Source: Whitmania pigra (taxonomy: Eukaryota > Annelida > Clitellata > Hirudinida > Haemopidae). Taken from it: a DNA stretch of 64,000 bases. The notes under the pieces are model-generated. The model was not told the DNA's origin and ran no database searches. It was given only the letters and a program-made list of their open reading frames with translations. The translations under genes and the position numbers were made by a program. Positions 15,001 through 26,599 of this stretch are shown here, in pieces; the stretch's first letter is position 1; the number at the start of each line of letters is the position of its first letter. The stretch lies in assembly GCA_021613335.1 (NCBI GenBank), contig JAJTWR010000263.1:1151001-1215000 (forward strand). Direction: 5' to 3'.

Positions 15001-17064
15001 CAAATGAGGCGTCCTCTCCAGCTCCCTGAATAATGTCGTCCAGTTTTTGTAAAATATCTCTTCCATCATTTTTCCATCTCTCAAACATCTTCACATCATG
15101 CTCGTGTTTCTCGAGAAACGAATTAAGATCGTGAAATGCTTTTATTTTGGCATCTTTCGTCTCTTCCGCTCTTCTGAATTGTTCCATCACGTGCCTCACC
15201 TGATCTCTCAGGGCAGCCACTTGGAAGTTGTAAGGGACTCTCTGGCTAAGTTTATTCACTTCAGAAGCCAAATATTGGCACACAGCATACTGACTTTCCA
15301 GCTTTGAGCCAAAATCCTATTGCAGCAAGTAATTGTTGTAATAAGCACAAATTATAATTATAGAATGTTGACATCATAATTATAGAAGGACGTGTTGAAC
15401 CTGCAAATCAGCCTCCATCTGTTCGTGTTGAATGCTTTCAATTGAAGTGCTCACCCAACCATCCAATTCTTTGATCTTCCGAGCAAGCCTATCAACCATT
15501 TCTTTTGTCCCACTGCCTTCACAGCTCTGGAGGTTTTGAGGGAACTTTTGGACAAACTTTGAGACATAAGTCATGATGGACTTCTCGTCGGGTTTGTCAA
15601 CGTCAACATCTGGAAAATTCATCGCATCTTATGAACCTCTGGCCATTTACTTGATTATTCATTCGAAAAACAAATGATGTCCTGGACATTAGGCATTAAT
15701 TCATGATTTTAAAAAAGAATTAATTTAAAGAATTAGACCTTCCGGATCAAGCAGCCTCGGAATTCCAAGATATTGCTCGGCCGTGTCGAAGGCTCTTTCC
15801 AGATTTTCTCTTGGAGTGCTTGTCTCAACCACTCTCATGTCGATCATGTGAGGTTTCACATCGTGAATGAGAGCGTTGAATGCCACCCCATTTCTCCAAC
15901 TGGCCCCAAAATCCTTTACTTCGATGCCATATTTCCTGGTGAGTTGAAATAAGAACATAATTTTCATCAAATCCCTAGTGTGGATCATTTTTTAGTTTTA
16001 ATAATTTATCTAACTCTGTTATTGTTTTCTGAGCCCATTTCAACATAACAACTTTCGGCTCAGATTTCCCCCTCCATCCACTCAACTTGTCACTTTCTTC
16101 AAGCATTCCACTACAAATATGTTTGGTTGATTCTTCAATCTGAAATAATTTTTTAAAAACGTTAGGCTAAAAGTTATGAAAATGTTAATTTTTGAAATAA
16201 ATAAGATGGCCACCAAATACAATTAAAATTTCAAATTAATAATCCACTTCTTCACGTCTTTGCAAAGCCTTCAAACCTTCAAAAGAATGAAAAATCATAC
16301 TTGGAAGTGCAGAATGAGAGTCCAAATGAGTCCCATTATGATGGAGGATCTTCCATCCACAATATCACCAGCATGTATGTTGACCATTTTGACCTTAATT
16401 ATTTAGTTAAAATTCTTTGCAAATATGAAGATAAAATGATAGCATCGCAAAGCAACGTTAGAACCTGTTTGTCCTGCAGAAACTGGAGAGCATTTCCAAC
16501 ATTGTTAATGTAGTGTATTCTCTGTACGTGGCCAAACCGATCACCTTTTTCTATTTGCTAAACCAAATGTAAACTTATTTAAGAAAAGGACATAATGAAA
16601 GTATAAATTATCACTCTACCAAGGCTTCTCCTGTTAATGCTTTCAACAAATTCAGCAACACCACCCCATCCCTAAGATCCTCAGACAGATCAGATATTGT
16701 CGAAGGCTGTTCATGCTAAAATTATATTTCCGCAAACTTAGAGAAGTTGTTATTTAAGTCATAATTATTACTTAGGTATCTATTAAAATATGTAACGTTT
16801 ACGACGCGACTAACTTCGAATGCCGGAGAAATTACGGCAATGTAACAGAAAAGACGGTAATAAAAGCATAAATAACTCGCCTGAACCAATACTGAGTTAA
16901 TCCATTTCATAAAGGTCTTTTTCTGTACCTCATCTTGTTTATCTGTTGACCAATTCATAAAGTTTTAAAACTCCAACTGAATACCGAACTCAAAATATTT
17001 AACCTTTTAAGTCGAAGTGCATTCTCACAAAATCAGCGTCAATATCTTCTAATGACTTATCCAT
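1..17064 (-). CDS. SYNE1: Nesprin (SYNE1/MSP-300/ANC-1-like), N-terminal half, continues past left edge
   Basis: Nesprins link the actin cytoskeleton to the outer nuclear membrane (LINC complex). The start codon is at 17,064. Exons reconstructed with consistent phases: 17,004-17,064; 16,881-16,942; 16,620-16,715; 16,465-16,557; 16,301-16,393; 16,015-16,139; 15,739-15,935; 15,401-15,609. They encode tandem calponin-homology domains. CH2 ends in GIPRLLDPED followed by VDVDKPDEKSIMTYVS, a nesprin-type signature. About 34 further exons follow (for example 14,980-15,316; 11,889-12,305; 9,446-10,316; 7,000-8,404; 3,918-4,734; 2,160-2,680) and encode a helical, Glu/Lys/Leu-rich rod that I read as divergent spectrin repeats. 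The exon at 3.9-4.7 kb carries a serine run encoded by a trinucleotide repeat. The KASH end would lie outside the window. Identity rests on the CH region; rod exon borders are approximate. The next gene, SAP30-like, is divergent, 2.5 kb upstream. Confidence 0.9.
1255..1350. repeat. Imperfect tandem repeat in a nesprin intron
   Basis: Variants of GCAATTAATGTAATTATT recur four to five times. They lie just downstream of the exon ending near 1,371 and show no coding role. Confidence 0.6.
15401..17064 (-). other. Exons encoding the tandem CH1-CH2 actin-binding domain of the nesprin
   Basis: Eight exons joined in frame give MDKSLEDIDADFVRMHF at the N-terminus. CH1 follows (DEVQKKTFMKWINSVLVQ, then DLSEDLRDGVVLLNLLKAL, then VQRIHYINNVGNALQFLQ, then DIVDGRSSIIMGLIWTLILH). 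CH2 comes next (KWAQKTITEKYGIEVKDFG, then SWRNGVAFNALIHDVKP). The introns between them are mostly 70-200 bp. The intron after exon 2 starts with GC (16,880-16,879) rather than GT; only this donor keeps both the frame and the expected CH1 length. Confidence 0.9.
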
Positions 17065-19589
17065 GCGTTAACATGTGATAAAGCTCAAAATGCCTCGTTA
17101 ACAACCCGACATTAAGCTCCGTAGACACACAACAAACGCAACCGACACCACCGCGCAATTCAACTCTTTCGGTTGCCAGTGCGACCGATGAATTAATTAT
17201 TTTCAAATTTGAGACATGAATAATTGTCAATGATTGCATAATAGCCAGATCTTTAAAGTTGTCGTGTAATTACTCCGTATTATCATAAATTTGTGATGGT
17301 AATTTATTTAGATTATCTTCTCAAAAGTGACTGTCGAATTATAATCAGGTGGAGGTTGAAATGCACAAAATGTTACATTTTCAACGTGACAAGAGTTAGC
17401 TATTTTACCAATTGCCTTTGTATATTTGCTGCATTAAGTATTCCCATTTAAATTTTATGCCCAATTGTTAAATAATCCAAAAGAAATCAGAACTGATTGA
17501 AATGATAATCGAGATTCATAATTATGGTTATTCTGGATACATAATCACATTCAATTAAAATTTAATGCATGCTATTAGCCATCAACATCTGTTTTCAACA
17601 ATATCGTTTCTGACATGATCAGACGTGTTAGGTTTAAGGTTATGTACCTGTTGTATGTTAATAGGAGATTTTGTGGCTTTTCTTTTATTAATGTGTTTCA
17701 CATTTACAAACGAATCTAATCTTATGTTTGTCGTGCTTTGTAAACATTGAAAGCAATTTGCGGAAAGAATTGTAAACATTTAAAGTAGGCCCGTAGCCAA
17801 AAAATGATTTCGGGGTTGGGGTCATTTTGTTATTTTTCATAATCCAAATTAAACCCCCCTAAATACGGGCCTCATTCAAAGTGTTCTATTATTTATCGTG
17901 GAAACTATTCTCATAACTTGTGAATCATAAGTCATTCAAGAGATTCCTAACTTGGGAATCCTAAGGTAATCATGAATATAATTAGAAATGACATAAGCTT
18001 TATATGTAAATCGGACTTAGTTAATGTTGTCTTAAAACAAAAATAAGTATTATTGAACAATCTCTTATTTTCTTATTGAAAATAAGTTAACATATATTTG
18101 CTCTTGAAGTTCGTTTATGTTGTAATGGAAATATCAACCCCAATTTCGTGGACAACTTTCTAGTAGCTACATCAACCGTTCTATGTTTTACGACTTCGGT
18201 CCAGGAACGTCATTTTATCCATAGGGGCGCCCCCACCCCAAATGAAGCACCTGCTTGAATTGCGATCTTAAGACACGGGGTAACGAAGTTAGATTTCAAT
18301 TTGGCCTTGATATGGCAAGAGTCGTCAGATACCGTGGAAACTTGTAACCTGTGACAAAAATTCTGCCTAAATCCTTTCATCGATGCCCTTCTAATAACCG
18401 AATTTAATCGAAGCTGTCTTAAACTTCAGATGTCCCTTAAAGGGGTTTTAAACTAAAGTTACTTTGAAAAAATATTCAAAACTTTCCAATGCTTTTAAAT
18501 GTCGCCTTAAATTTACATCCAAGATTTCCTAGGCAAATTTCTTTTAAATGTCACTTCAATTTTTTTTTAAATCAGGTGCAAATGCAACACTTTCAAATAA
18601 AACTGCTATTTAACGCGCCGCGCTTAACCTACATAGTTAAATTGATACCACTATACTCAAACAAAATACAACTAAAGATGTTACTAAATTTTTAAAATGC
18701 GTTTATTTATTAAGTTTCGATACCTGTTATTCAAGGCCTGTTATAAATTCAAGCCGGAAATAAATGTAATGAACAAGAATGCATCGGTTGTAGAGTCTAA
18801 CGCACTATGAACAGTTTAAATATATTTTGTATACAAAAATAAATTATTAGAATGAACACCTACTTGTTTCTGTATTGGTTTTTTCCATGTATACTGAGGT
18901 GACTAAGCACGGAATGGATTCGGAGACAAACGCTAACGTCCAGCTGGTCAGCTGCACTGCTTTGGATCGATTGATGTTTATGAAGTCAAGAGAATGGTGC
19001 CTTCTTAACACTTTCTATATAAATATAAAAATACAAGAATTGCCTGCAACAATTTATTAAATTTAAGTACAGATATAACTCCAATTTAACATTTAAAAGG
19101 CATTGACTTTATTTTGTATTTTTTGAAGAAGGTTATAACAAGAAATAACGCGATAAAAATAAGATCATTTAAAAGTAAGTATAATTTAAAAATACATTGA
19201 AAAGTGTAGCGCTTTCACACCTTCCAAATATTTTTTCACATGTTTGAGTTTTCATCGGTCTCTAACGTGCTCTGTGCTCCTTAATATATTTTCAGTAACT
19301 AATCGAACTGATTTACGCTAATTTATTTATTAAAATTTATTGTAAATAGTATTTTAGGATTTATTTAGAAGAGAATATCGAATAATATTATACAAAATTA
19401 TAAAATCCCTGTTTGGAATATAAGTTTACTTTTAGATTAAAAAACAGCCAAGCTAGACCTACAAAAGCCTAGGCAGAAGCATAAGGTTTATTTTACAAAT
19501 ACATGGTTAGATCTTATTATTGAGATAGATTAGTGTCGAATCATTGTTTATTTTGGTCTTCTACGTTGGATTTCACCTCTTTTCAACAG
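17065..19589. other. Intergenic region between divergent nesprin and SAP30-like genes
   Basis: This AT-rich stretch contains a small MITE-like element at 17,787-17,872 and otherwise only short open frames with no coding signal I recognise. A segment at 18,890-19,000 is less AT-rich and open on the plus strand, but it has no convincing splice borders. The promoters of both flanking genes should lie here. Confidence 0.6.
17787..17872. mobile_element. 86-bp MITE-like insertion
   Basis: The segment is bounded by the perfect 9-bp inverted repeat AGGCCCGTA / TACGGGCCT. Immediately outside lie near-identical 10-bp direct repeats, CATTTAAAGT (17,777-17,786) and CATTCAAAGT (17,873-17,882). A target-site duplication of 8-10 bp would fit a hAT- or MULE-type non-autonomous element. 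It has no coding capacity. The family is not recognised. Confidence 0.55.
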
Positions 19590-20320
19590 ATGCTCAATAC
19601 AAATTCAGAAGACGAAGGCCAGCAGCGCAGAACTAATATCACTTGTTGTATATTGGATTCTGGCACGAGATGTGGTCGGCCCGCAGGAAATGCATGCTAT
19701 AACAAGAGGATACAAAAGACGATACAACAGAGACGTCTTAAACTTGTCGTCGATCAAGACGTAAGTTGGTTAAACTCAGCGTTCAGACAGATAATGATAC
19801 TTTAATTTTACCAATCGATTTATTTAGGCAAATCATTCTTACATTTGCGATTTTCACAAGAATACAATTCAAAACTTCCGAAATCAGCAGAAAGTTAGGG
19901 ATGTCAAAGATTTTAATTGCTCTGTTGATAAGCTAAGCCACTCTGAAGTAAGGAGCTTAAACATTATTTGCATTGTCCAACTCAAATGACAAGTTTTCCA
20001 CAATACAGATAAATTTCCATGCTCTGCCACTAGGTCTACTGAGACGGTACAAAAGACATTATAAGCTGATAAAGCCTGGCTCCAGCAAAGCCCAGTTGTC
20101 AGAGGTCGGTTGTCACATTTGACTTCAGTTTAAACTTATAAAATAATACTTCTGTAAACTTTTCATCAAATTCAATTCTCTTTTCAAGATTGTGGCCAAA
20201 CACTTCAGTAAATTGGTGGTAGACCAGAAGGAAGTTTTAACGTTATTCCTTTATACATGCAAAAGAAACAAATCAGCAGGAGGAACAACCACAAATGGAA
20301 CTAATGATGACTTTTGCTGA
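19590..20320 (+). CDS. SAP30L: SAP30/SAP30L-like Sin3 corepressor subunit
   Basis: SAP30 proteins are small subunits of the Sin3-HDAC corepressor; they bind DNA and phosphoinositides through a zinc finger and bind Sin3 through the C-terminal domain. Four exons join cleanly (19,590-19,760; 19,828-19,947; 20,009-20,104; 20,189-20,320), all in phase 0, giving 172 residues; the vertebrate proteins are of similar size. Visible hallmarks are CCILDSGTRCGRPAGNACYN and YICDFHKN (the zinc-coordinating CCCH set), KRIQKTIQQRRLKL, and LLRRYKRHYKLIKPG followed by SKAQLSEIVAKHF (Sin3-interaction region). An in-frame ATG at 19,533 exists, but TTTCAACAG just before 19,590 could also be an acceptor, so the 5' end may include an upstream exon. 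Confidence 0.92.
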
Positions 20321-21160
20321 TCCAACCAATTGCTCTCTTGATTCAATACTTGGTCTCCAGCATTCTGATCTATCATCTAATTTGATGACTAAATTTATGA
20401 TCCGTTTTTGTTATTGCTATTCATTTTTAGCACGCCAAAATAGAATTGAACTGCAGTAGTTTGCAGATATGTGTATAAATTTTGTTATATTTTCAAGAAA
20501 ATATTTACGCAGCTGTTTTTCAAGTTTATTTTTTGAATATTGCATTTAAGATGATCACTTTTTAGGTTATGGGGTGAGAACATGCGAATCATGCATGTTG
20601 AGCAAGCTGCTCTTTTGTCACTAAAGAATATTCTTGGGACATCTACAGCTGCCTGTTGTTATGTTGTTAGAACCATCTAGACATCCAACTTCACAATGTG
20701 TATAAAAACTAGTCTGGCATTGTTTACAAAAGCCTTTACCAGGCTTTAACCTTTTGATGTAAATAAATACACAAATGTTTGAGAGGAACATGAACTCAGT
20801 TTATATAGAAAGAGTTTGTCTTATGCATCATTCTTGAGCATTAAATGATAGAATTTATCCACAGTTTGACTTTACATCATATTGTTCTCCATAAAACTCC
20901 TTGTTAGATTTGGACTTTCTAGAACAATTAAAACTATTAAATTACATGAAAATGTGTTTTTGAGCCACCCAAATTAGGTTGACAGGAGTCTGCTTATGAG
21001 CTATAAAATTAAATTAACAAGGTGCAAATGAACTTCAAAGTAAGCTTCTGCATTACATAAAGAGGATACTTTTAAGAAATTTCCTTTTTCGGTTTATAGT
21101 TTAGTGGTGACTGAAGTAGAACATTGTCCGAAAACAAGAGGAAGATTGAAGGCCAAAAAA
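20321..21160. other. 3' flank of SAP30-like gene
   Basis: AT-rich sequence with no coding signal. It probably contains the SAP30-like 3' UTR. An AATAAA lies near 20,762, but I cannot say which signal is used. Confidence 0.4.
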
Positions 21161-21164
21161 ACCA

Positions 21165-21310
21165 AACATTCGGCGTGCAGGTTAGCCGAATGGATTATGT
21201 GCCTGCATATGGCGGTAATGGCAACAGTCATAATGTGTCATGTTCGAAACCAGCGTGTTTTGTCGCCCTTGAGGCTCTGCGTATGGCGCTATATAAATGA
21301 AGTTATAATT
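21165..21310 (+). mobile_element. tRNA-derived SINE, copy A (shorter)
   Basis: The head looks like a class II tRNA. An A-box-like TTAGCCGAATGGATTA is followed about 55 bp later by a B-box-like ATGTTCGAAACC. The tail ends GGCGCTATATAAATGAA. The same head and tail occur at 55,172-55,360, about 80% alike by eye, which shows a dispersed repeat family. This copy lacks an internal block of about 50 bp present in the other. RNA polymerase III transcription is inferred from the boxes. Confidence 0.75.
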
Positions 21311-21589
21311 GCTCAAATCATGGCAACCCTTGCTAGTATGCCAAGTTAAAATTTTAAACTTAATCAGCGTCAATTCCTAAAAAAAAACCTCTTTTACTTG
21401 TTCATGTTTATAGTTGGCATAACTGGAGCCACTCTACTATTACCTAAGGCCATTGCCAAACATATTTAATACTGAGTAATAGAAACTCTTTTAATTTACA
21501 TTTTATAAGTTTGGATAAGATTAAGCGACAACGAGTACGTTATTTTTTTAAATTAAGAAATAAGTGTTTATCTATTGAATTTTTATGAA

Positions 21590-23225
21590 TGAAATGTAAT
21601 TTACAAAAATCGCACTACTCAAGAAAAGGGGACCATTTGTTAAAAACAATAGTCGTCCAATCATATGTCACTACCAAATTGGCAATCATTGTCGTCATCC
21701 TCCACATAGCTATTTAGAACTAAGAAAAGCTTTTCTTCTCTCAGCTGAAAGTGAATTAAAATAAAATATATGTATTATATATAGGGCATTAATTATACAA
21801 TAAATTCAAAAAATTCAATCAATTATTAAGTTAGTTGTTGATAAATTGACTTTTAAGCCATAATGATATCAAAATCTAAAATTTTAAACCGAGGCATACC
21901 TCGGAAATCTCTTCGCCGTTCAACTTCTTGATAAAGTCTTTTAACAAATAGTCGAGCCGTTTCGGCAGAATCATAAAAGGGCTAAACATAGCATAATTTT
22001 ATATTTTTTAGAAATTTACAATCTTTTTTATTAACTATTTTTAACAGTCTTGATCGCCCAAGATACCGAGCCGAGCTTTGATTGGTTGAGAAACCTCTTT
22101 GAGATATTGGATTATAAAGGAGAAACTATTTTTTTTATTTATTTTCAAATTGGTCAAATGGCCTTTAAGGGCCCTTAAAAAAATAGGCGAATAACAAAAA
22201 CAAGAATGATCATATATTCAGTTTCCAACAGTCAAAAACTGAGAGTATCACTATTATTGACGATAACATTTCCTTCAGTCTGTATTAAAAGTTATTATGA
22301 GACCATCTATTCGATAATTAGTCAAATCCAACATTCACTCATTTTAATCAATCGACCCCAAGAATTTGTTGCCACATTATGCACGCTTTGTGAATAATAT
22401 TTAAAACCTGGAGCTTCTAGAATTTTTACGAATGAAATGTAATTTACATAAATCACATCACTCAAGAAAAAGGGGACCATTTGTTAACAACGATAGTCGT
22501 TTAATCATAAGCCACTAGAAATTAGGAATCATTTTCAGTAGTCATCCTCTATACGGGTATTCAGAGCGAAGAAGAGCTTTTCTTCTGTCAGCTGAAAGTG
22601 AATTAAAATGTATATATATACATATATAATGTATATATCTATTGTATATAGTGTAATGCATGGCATTAATATTCCAATAAATTTAGAAAATTCCAATTAA
22701 TTTTTAAGTTGGTTGGTGATAAGTTGATTTTTAGGTCATTATGATATTAAAATCCAAAATTTGAAACTGAGGCTTACCTTGGAAATCTCATCACCTTTCA
22801 ACATCTTTATCAAATCTCCCAACAAATAGTCGAGCCGTTTCGGCAAAATCATAAACGGGCTAAACATAACATAATTTTACATTTTCTGCGACATTTACAT
22901 ATTTAACAAACATTTTTGCAACAAAATCTCGATCACCCAAGGTACGCAGCCGCGCCTTGATGGATCGAGAAATACATCTCTAAGATAGGCTTATACATGA
23001 AGGACATTTTCTGAAGATATCACTATCACTACCTATAAGTTCTCCTTCAGTCTGAATTGAAAATTAAAATTCATTATGACACCATCTATTCGATAATTAA
23101 ATTTTTCGATAATTATAAATAGTCAAATCCAACAAACATTCACTTGTTTTTAATCAACCAACCCCAAGAATTTGTTGGCACATTATGCACGCTGTGTGGA
23201 TAATATTTAACACCTGGAGCTTCTT
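21590..23225. repeat. Tandem duplication of about 0.8 kb covering the last two exons of the unidentified gene
   Basis: Unit A (about 21,590-22,424) and unit B (about 22,425-23,225) align along their length. They share GGGGACCATTTGTTAA, TAGTCGAGCCGTTTCGGCA, CTTCAGTCTG and AGAATTTGTTG in the same order. The breakpoint lies just inside the 3' end of the exon ending at 23,214. In the duplicated 82-bp exon the reading frame PFMILPKRLDYLL is kept and most differences fall at third codon positions, which suggests constraint after duplication. Unit A carries an extra divergent stretch near 22,100-22,200. Confidence 0.8.
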
Positions 23226-25909
23226 CACGAAATCGTCATAGAAAATGAATTTCTCGATCGTATAATCGCGTTCTTCCAAGTCTTCGCTCCTAGTCTCATA
23301 TTTTGCTGAATTGCCGATTGCCTTATTCCCAATCTGCACTTTCGACTCCATATCGTCTCTGTCATTGCGGTTGTCTCCAAAAAGATAGGGCTGGACTTCG
23401 CAACCGAATTGTTTTTCCATTTCTCTAAGTTCTTTGTCTGAATACCCTTGGTTCTAATATTATGTTATGTCATTTAATATAAGTTTAATATTAAGAACCT
23501 TAAAGGTGAATTTGAAAAAGGTTTTAATTGGAATTGCGATAATAGTTAATATCTCACCTGTATCAGGTATTCGAAGCTTTCATAAAACATTGGCATAAGT
23601 CCCTCACATTTACTTACAATATAGTTAGTCTCTGGATCGTAATTAATAATGATATCCTCGGTCTCAAAGTACTTTTAAATAAACACGTTAATTATTTAGA
23701 GTAACTGGATATGTAAATCGCGTTTTACGCATTGAAATGTTAATTTTTAATAACTAATTATTGTATCATCTTTAACAAACACTAATATCATACTGCCAAG
23801 ATAATGAACATCCTATATTAAGTATATTTAAGTGGCTGACTCTAAAGTAGAACATGCGCCTGTCAGGGTGACCCGTCATAACAGCCCGGCGACAGAATAG
23901 CCCGACAAAACAGCCCCGTCAAAATAGCCCGGCGTCAAAATAGCTCAAGACAAAACAGCCCCGACAAAACCGCCCCGACAAAACAGCCCCGTCGAAACAG
24001 CCCGGCGTCAAAATAGCCCAAGACAAAATAGCCCCGTCAAAATGGCCCCGTCAAAATAGCCCCGACAAAATAGCCCGGCGACAAAATAGCCCAGGACAAA
24101 ACAACCCGGCGACAAAATAGCCCGGCGAAAAAATAGCCCCGTCATTATAGCCCCACGATAACTCCATGTCAAAGTATTTTTAAAAAATGTTGTGAAACTG
24201 AATCAAAATTTAATTCGAAATTAGTGGCTTGAATGCTTTGACCGTTTTGAGTATTGTTTGTTGTTATTATTGTTCTCCAGAAGTTTAATTTGCATAGTCT
24301 TGCTTATTCGTATATATTATTGTATTTATATTATTTGTATCTGGCTTACAAATTTGTGTTGACATTATCCTCATCACAAGTTGCTTGTGAGAGGTCGTTT
24401 TCATCAAGATCATTCATGCTGATGTCTTGTGAGAAAGACTCTTTTCCAAGAATCAATAACAATGAAATCATTGATGTTTTAGCATCTACCAGTGAAACGA
24501 TAAAAAGCTGTTATAATAGTTAATAGTGAATAGAAATTTTATACTCTAGTATTTCTTATGTTTAAGTTGATCAAACTAGGAGTTAAATAAAATTTCCCGG
24601 GCCGGTTTTTTAAGCCAGTCCGACCCTGGGGACAGGGCTGTTTTGACGTGGGCTGTTTTGTCGGGGCTATTTTGTCGCCGGGCTATTTTGTCGCCGGGTT
24701 GTTTTGTCCTGGGCTATTTTGTCGCCGGGCGGTTTTGTCGGGGCTATTTTGACGGAGCCATTTTTACGGGATTTTTCCGTCCTGGGCTATTTTGACGCCG
24801 GGCTGTTTCGACGGGGCCGTTTTGTCGGGGCGGTTTTGTCGGGGCTGTTTTGTCTTGAGCTATTTTGACGCCGAGCTATTTTGACGGGGCTGTTTTGTCG
24901 GGGCTATTCTGTCGCCGGGCTGTTATGACGGGGTGCCGCCTGTCAGTTTATGAAGCTTGCGTCAATTACGCAACTTCACTTTTGTCTGGTAGTCGGTGAC
25001 CGAGAAATAAGAATTTTGCAGTTTCATGACATTTTCATGACGGCGATTCCGCACATCACCAGATGGCGCTCTTTTGTGAAACAGATAGGATTGCAACACG
25101 ACATGGTATTAACGTATGAATGAATGAACGAATGTTGCCATTACCAAACACATATTTATATTTTAATTGAAATTGTTCTTAGTTCTTCATGTTGATATAC
25201 AAAATCAAAATTCAAGCATTTTTCGTGAATGCAGAATTTGTTCAAATTTATGCTTTGATAATGGAGTGAAGAACTTAACAACTTAGCCAGATTTTGAAGC
25301 GTTTAAAATTAATTGCAATTTTAACTAATAACAAAAACATCTACATTTTAAATTATTTGTAAAATATTACATTGCAGGCGAGTCCTTCCAGAAAATCTTT
25401 GAAAGAAAATCTTGTGATCTTTTCTTGCTCATCTTTCGCAGACATGAAAAAAGAATGAAGATGGTCGCTGTGATAAGTTATTGAATTGCTGTCGAAATAT
25501 TTTATTCGGTTCACGTATCTGATGTCGAAAAGCTGTTGAAATGTATAGTTATATTTTGATATAATCTGCTCATAGAATTACATTCATATCTTGTCTGCAT
25601 GATTTCAGTAATTCTGACTCTGTCTCTATTAATAACAACTTTCAGAATCTTGAGCGAAAGGCACAAATAGTAAGTGCTTCTTGATTTTATTAATGTTTGA
25701 ACGTGGCTGTTTTGGAAGGAAATTATTTTTTTGTAATATGAATTTTTTTTTACAAATCCAAAGAAATATCCTACCTCATGAGCCTCGAACAATAATCTCG
25801 AAAAGTTTCGTTCGGTAACTGATTGATGACTTGCAGAAAGGTCTTATCCCAAGCACGACTTTCAGGCCATGGAAAAGTCTTGAACGATGCAATTATATTG
25901 TTTTTACAG
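21661..25909 (-). CDS. Unidentified spliced gene with tandemly duplicated 3' exons
   Basis: I do not recognise the product. Well-formed exons in order are 25,775-25,909 (AWDKTFLQVINQLPNETF), 25,371-25,518 (YVNRIKYFDSNSITYHSD ... FKDFLEGLACN), 23,558-23,671 (YFETEDIIINYDPETNYI ... YESFEYLIQ) and 23,214-23,453 (NQGYSDKELREMEKQFG ... DDFVKKLQ). Two alternative 3' exon pairs follow: 22,778-22,859 plus 22,535-22,591, and 21,900-21,981 plus 21,661-21,744, each ending in a stop. The first four join in frame; the 82-bp penultimate exons need a phase the preceding donor does not supply, so an exon may be missing or these start separately at a conserved ATG. Likely further 5' exons lie at 26,050-26,560. 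The protein is acidic with no membrane segment. The foldback element sits in the intron between 23,671 and 25,371. Confidence 0.5.
23867..24936. mobile_element. Foldback-like element with repeat-built inverted arms
   Basis: The element has two inverted arms of about 300 bp, 23,867-24,165 and about 24,628-24,936. Each is made of roughly 20 degenerate short units of the type ACAAAATAGCCCGGCG. The arms are collinear when one is reverse-complemented, including unit variants. The outer ends match over CCGTCATAACAGCCCGGCG. A perfect 10-bp direct repeat CGCCTGTCAG flanks it at 23,857-23,866 and 24,937-24,946. This architecture is that of foldback (FB-like) elements. The core of about 460 bp holds a decayed hAT-type C-terminus. 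It lies in an intron of the unidentified minus-strand gene. Confidence 0.8.
24338..24523 (+). pseudogene. Remnant of hAT-type transposase C-terminal dimerisation domain
   Basis: Inside the foldback core the plus strand encodes LTLSSSQVACERSFSS followed by residues ending EIIDVLASTSETIKS and a stop. The SS-x-ACERSFS motif is the hallmark of the hAT dimerisation domain. The 30-40 residues normally between ERSFS and the final helix are shortened, and no upstream catalytic region is present. It is either the last trace of the element's own transposase or a captured piece of another hAT element. Confidence 0.55.
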
Positions 25910-26599
25910 CTATTTAATGTGATTTCGCTTTAACTAATTTGTTAAAGTTAAATAAATTTAAATGAAATTATTAATTTAAATACAAATTATTCCCAAATAA
26001 AGGCCGCTATAACAATCAAGGTAATTATCGTTCACAACTATGCTTGATTCTTTTAACCAGTCATCTATCCAAATATATAATAAACAAATATATTATTAAT
26101 TTAATGCAGACATAATTAAACTGGCAATGACTAACTTGACATGATCCCGTAAGTTATGTCATCACCTTGGTATAAAAGGTCGTCGATTTCATTAAGGGTA
26201 TTGTCCGACAGTTTTGGCAAGAAATTGCTATAATAAAGTCATTCTATGTTAAATACGTATTTTATGATGGATTAAATAATATTTATCGTAATTAAATAAC
26301 ACCTTCATTATATATGTTAACGGAATCTAAAGTAAACTGACCTAATTTACTAACCTCAAATATATTGATATCTATTGAAACTCCTCCAAACTGCTTTCAG
26401 AAAGCTGAACAAATTTTAATATTTATACAATATTTTTATGCAGATATTTAAAATACATTTTATTCTAGCCTTGGATTCATTGTCAAATTCATCAATTAAT
26501 TTTTCTAATGTTTCAAGCTGTGAAACTACAGTATTTAATAGGCTGAGATCGCAGTAAACCAAAAGTTAAGAACTTTCAGACTCGACACGGTTTAGTGTT

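Noticed and set aside
22859..23214. Micro-exon ACTGAAGGAGAACTTATAG that would restore phase in the unidentified gene
   Set aside because: Its length gives the wrong phase in both duplicated units, so it does not solve the junction.
23875..24935. CRISPR-like array of short repeats
   Set aside because: Units are degenerate, directly abutting without spacers, arranged as inverted arms with a target-site duplication, and lie in an animal intron.
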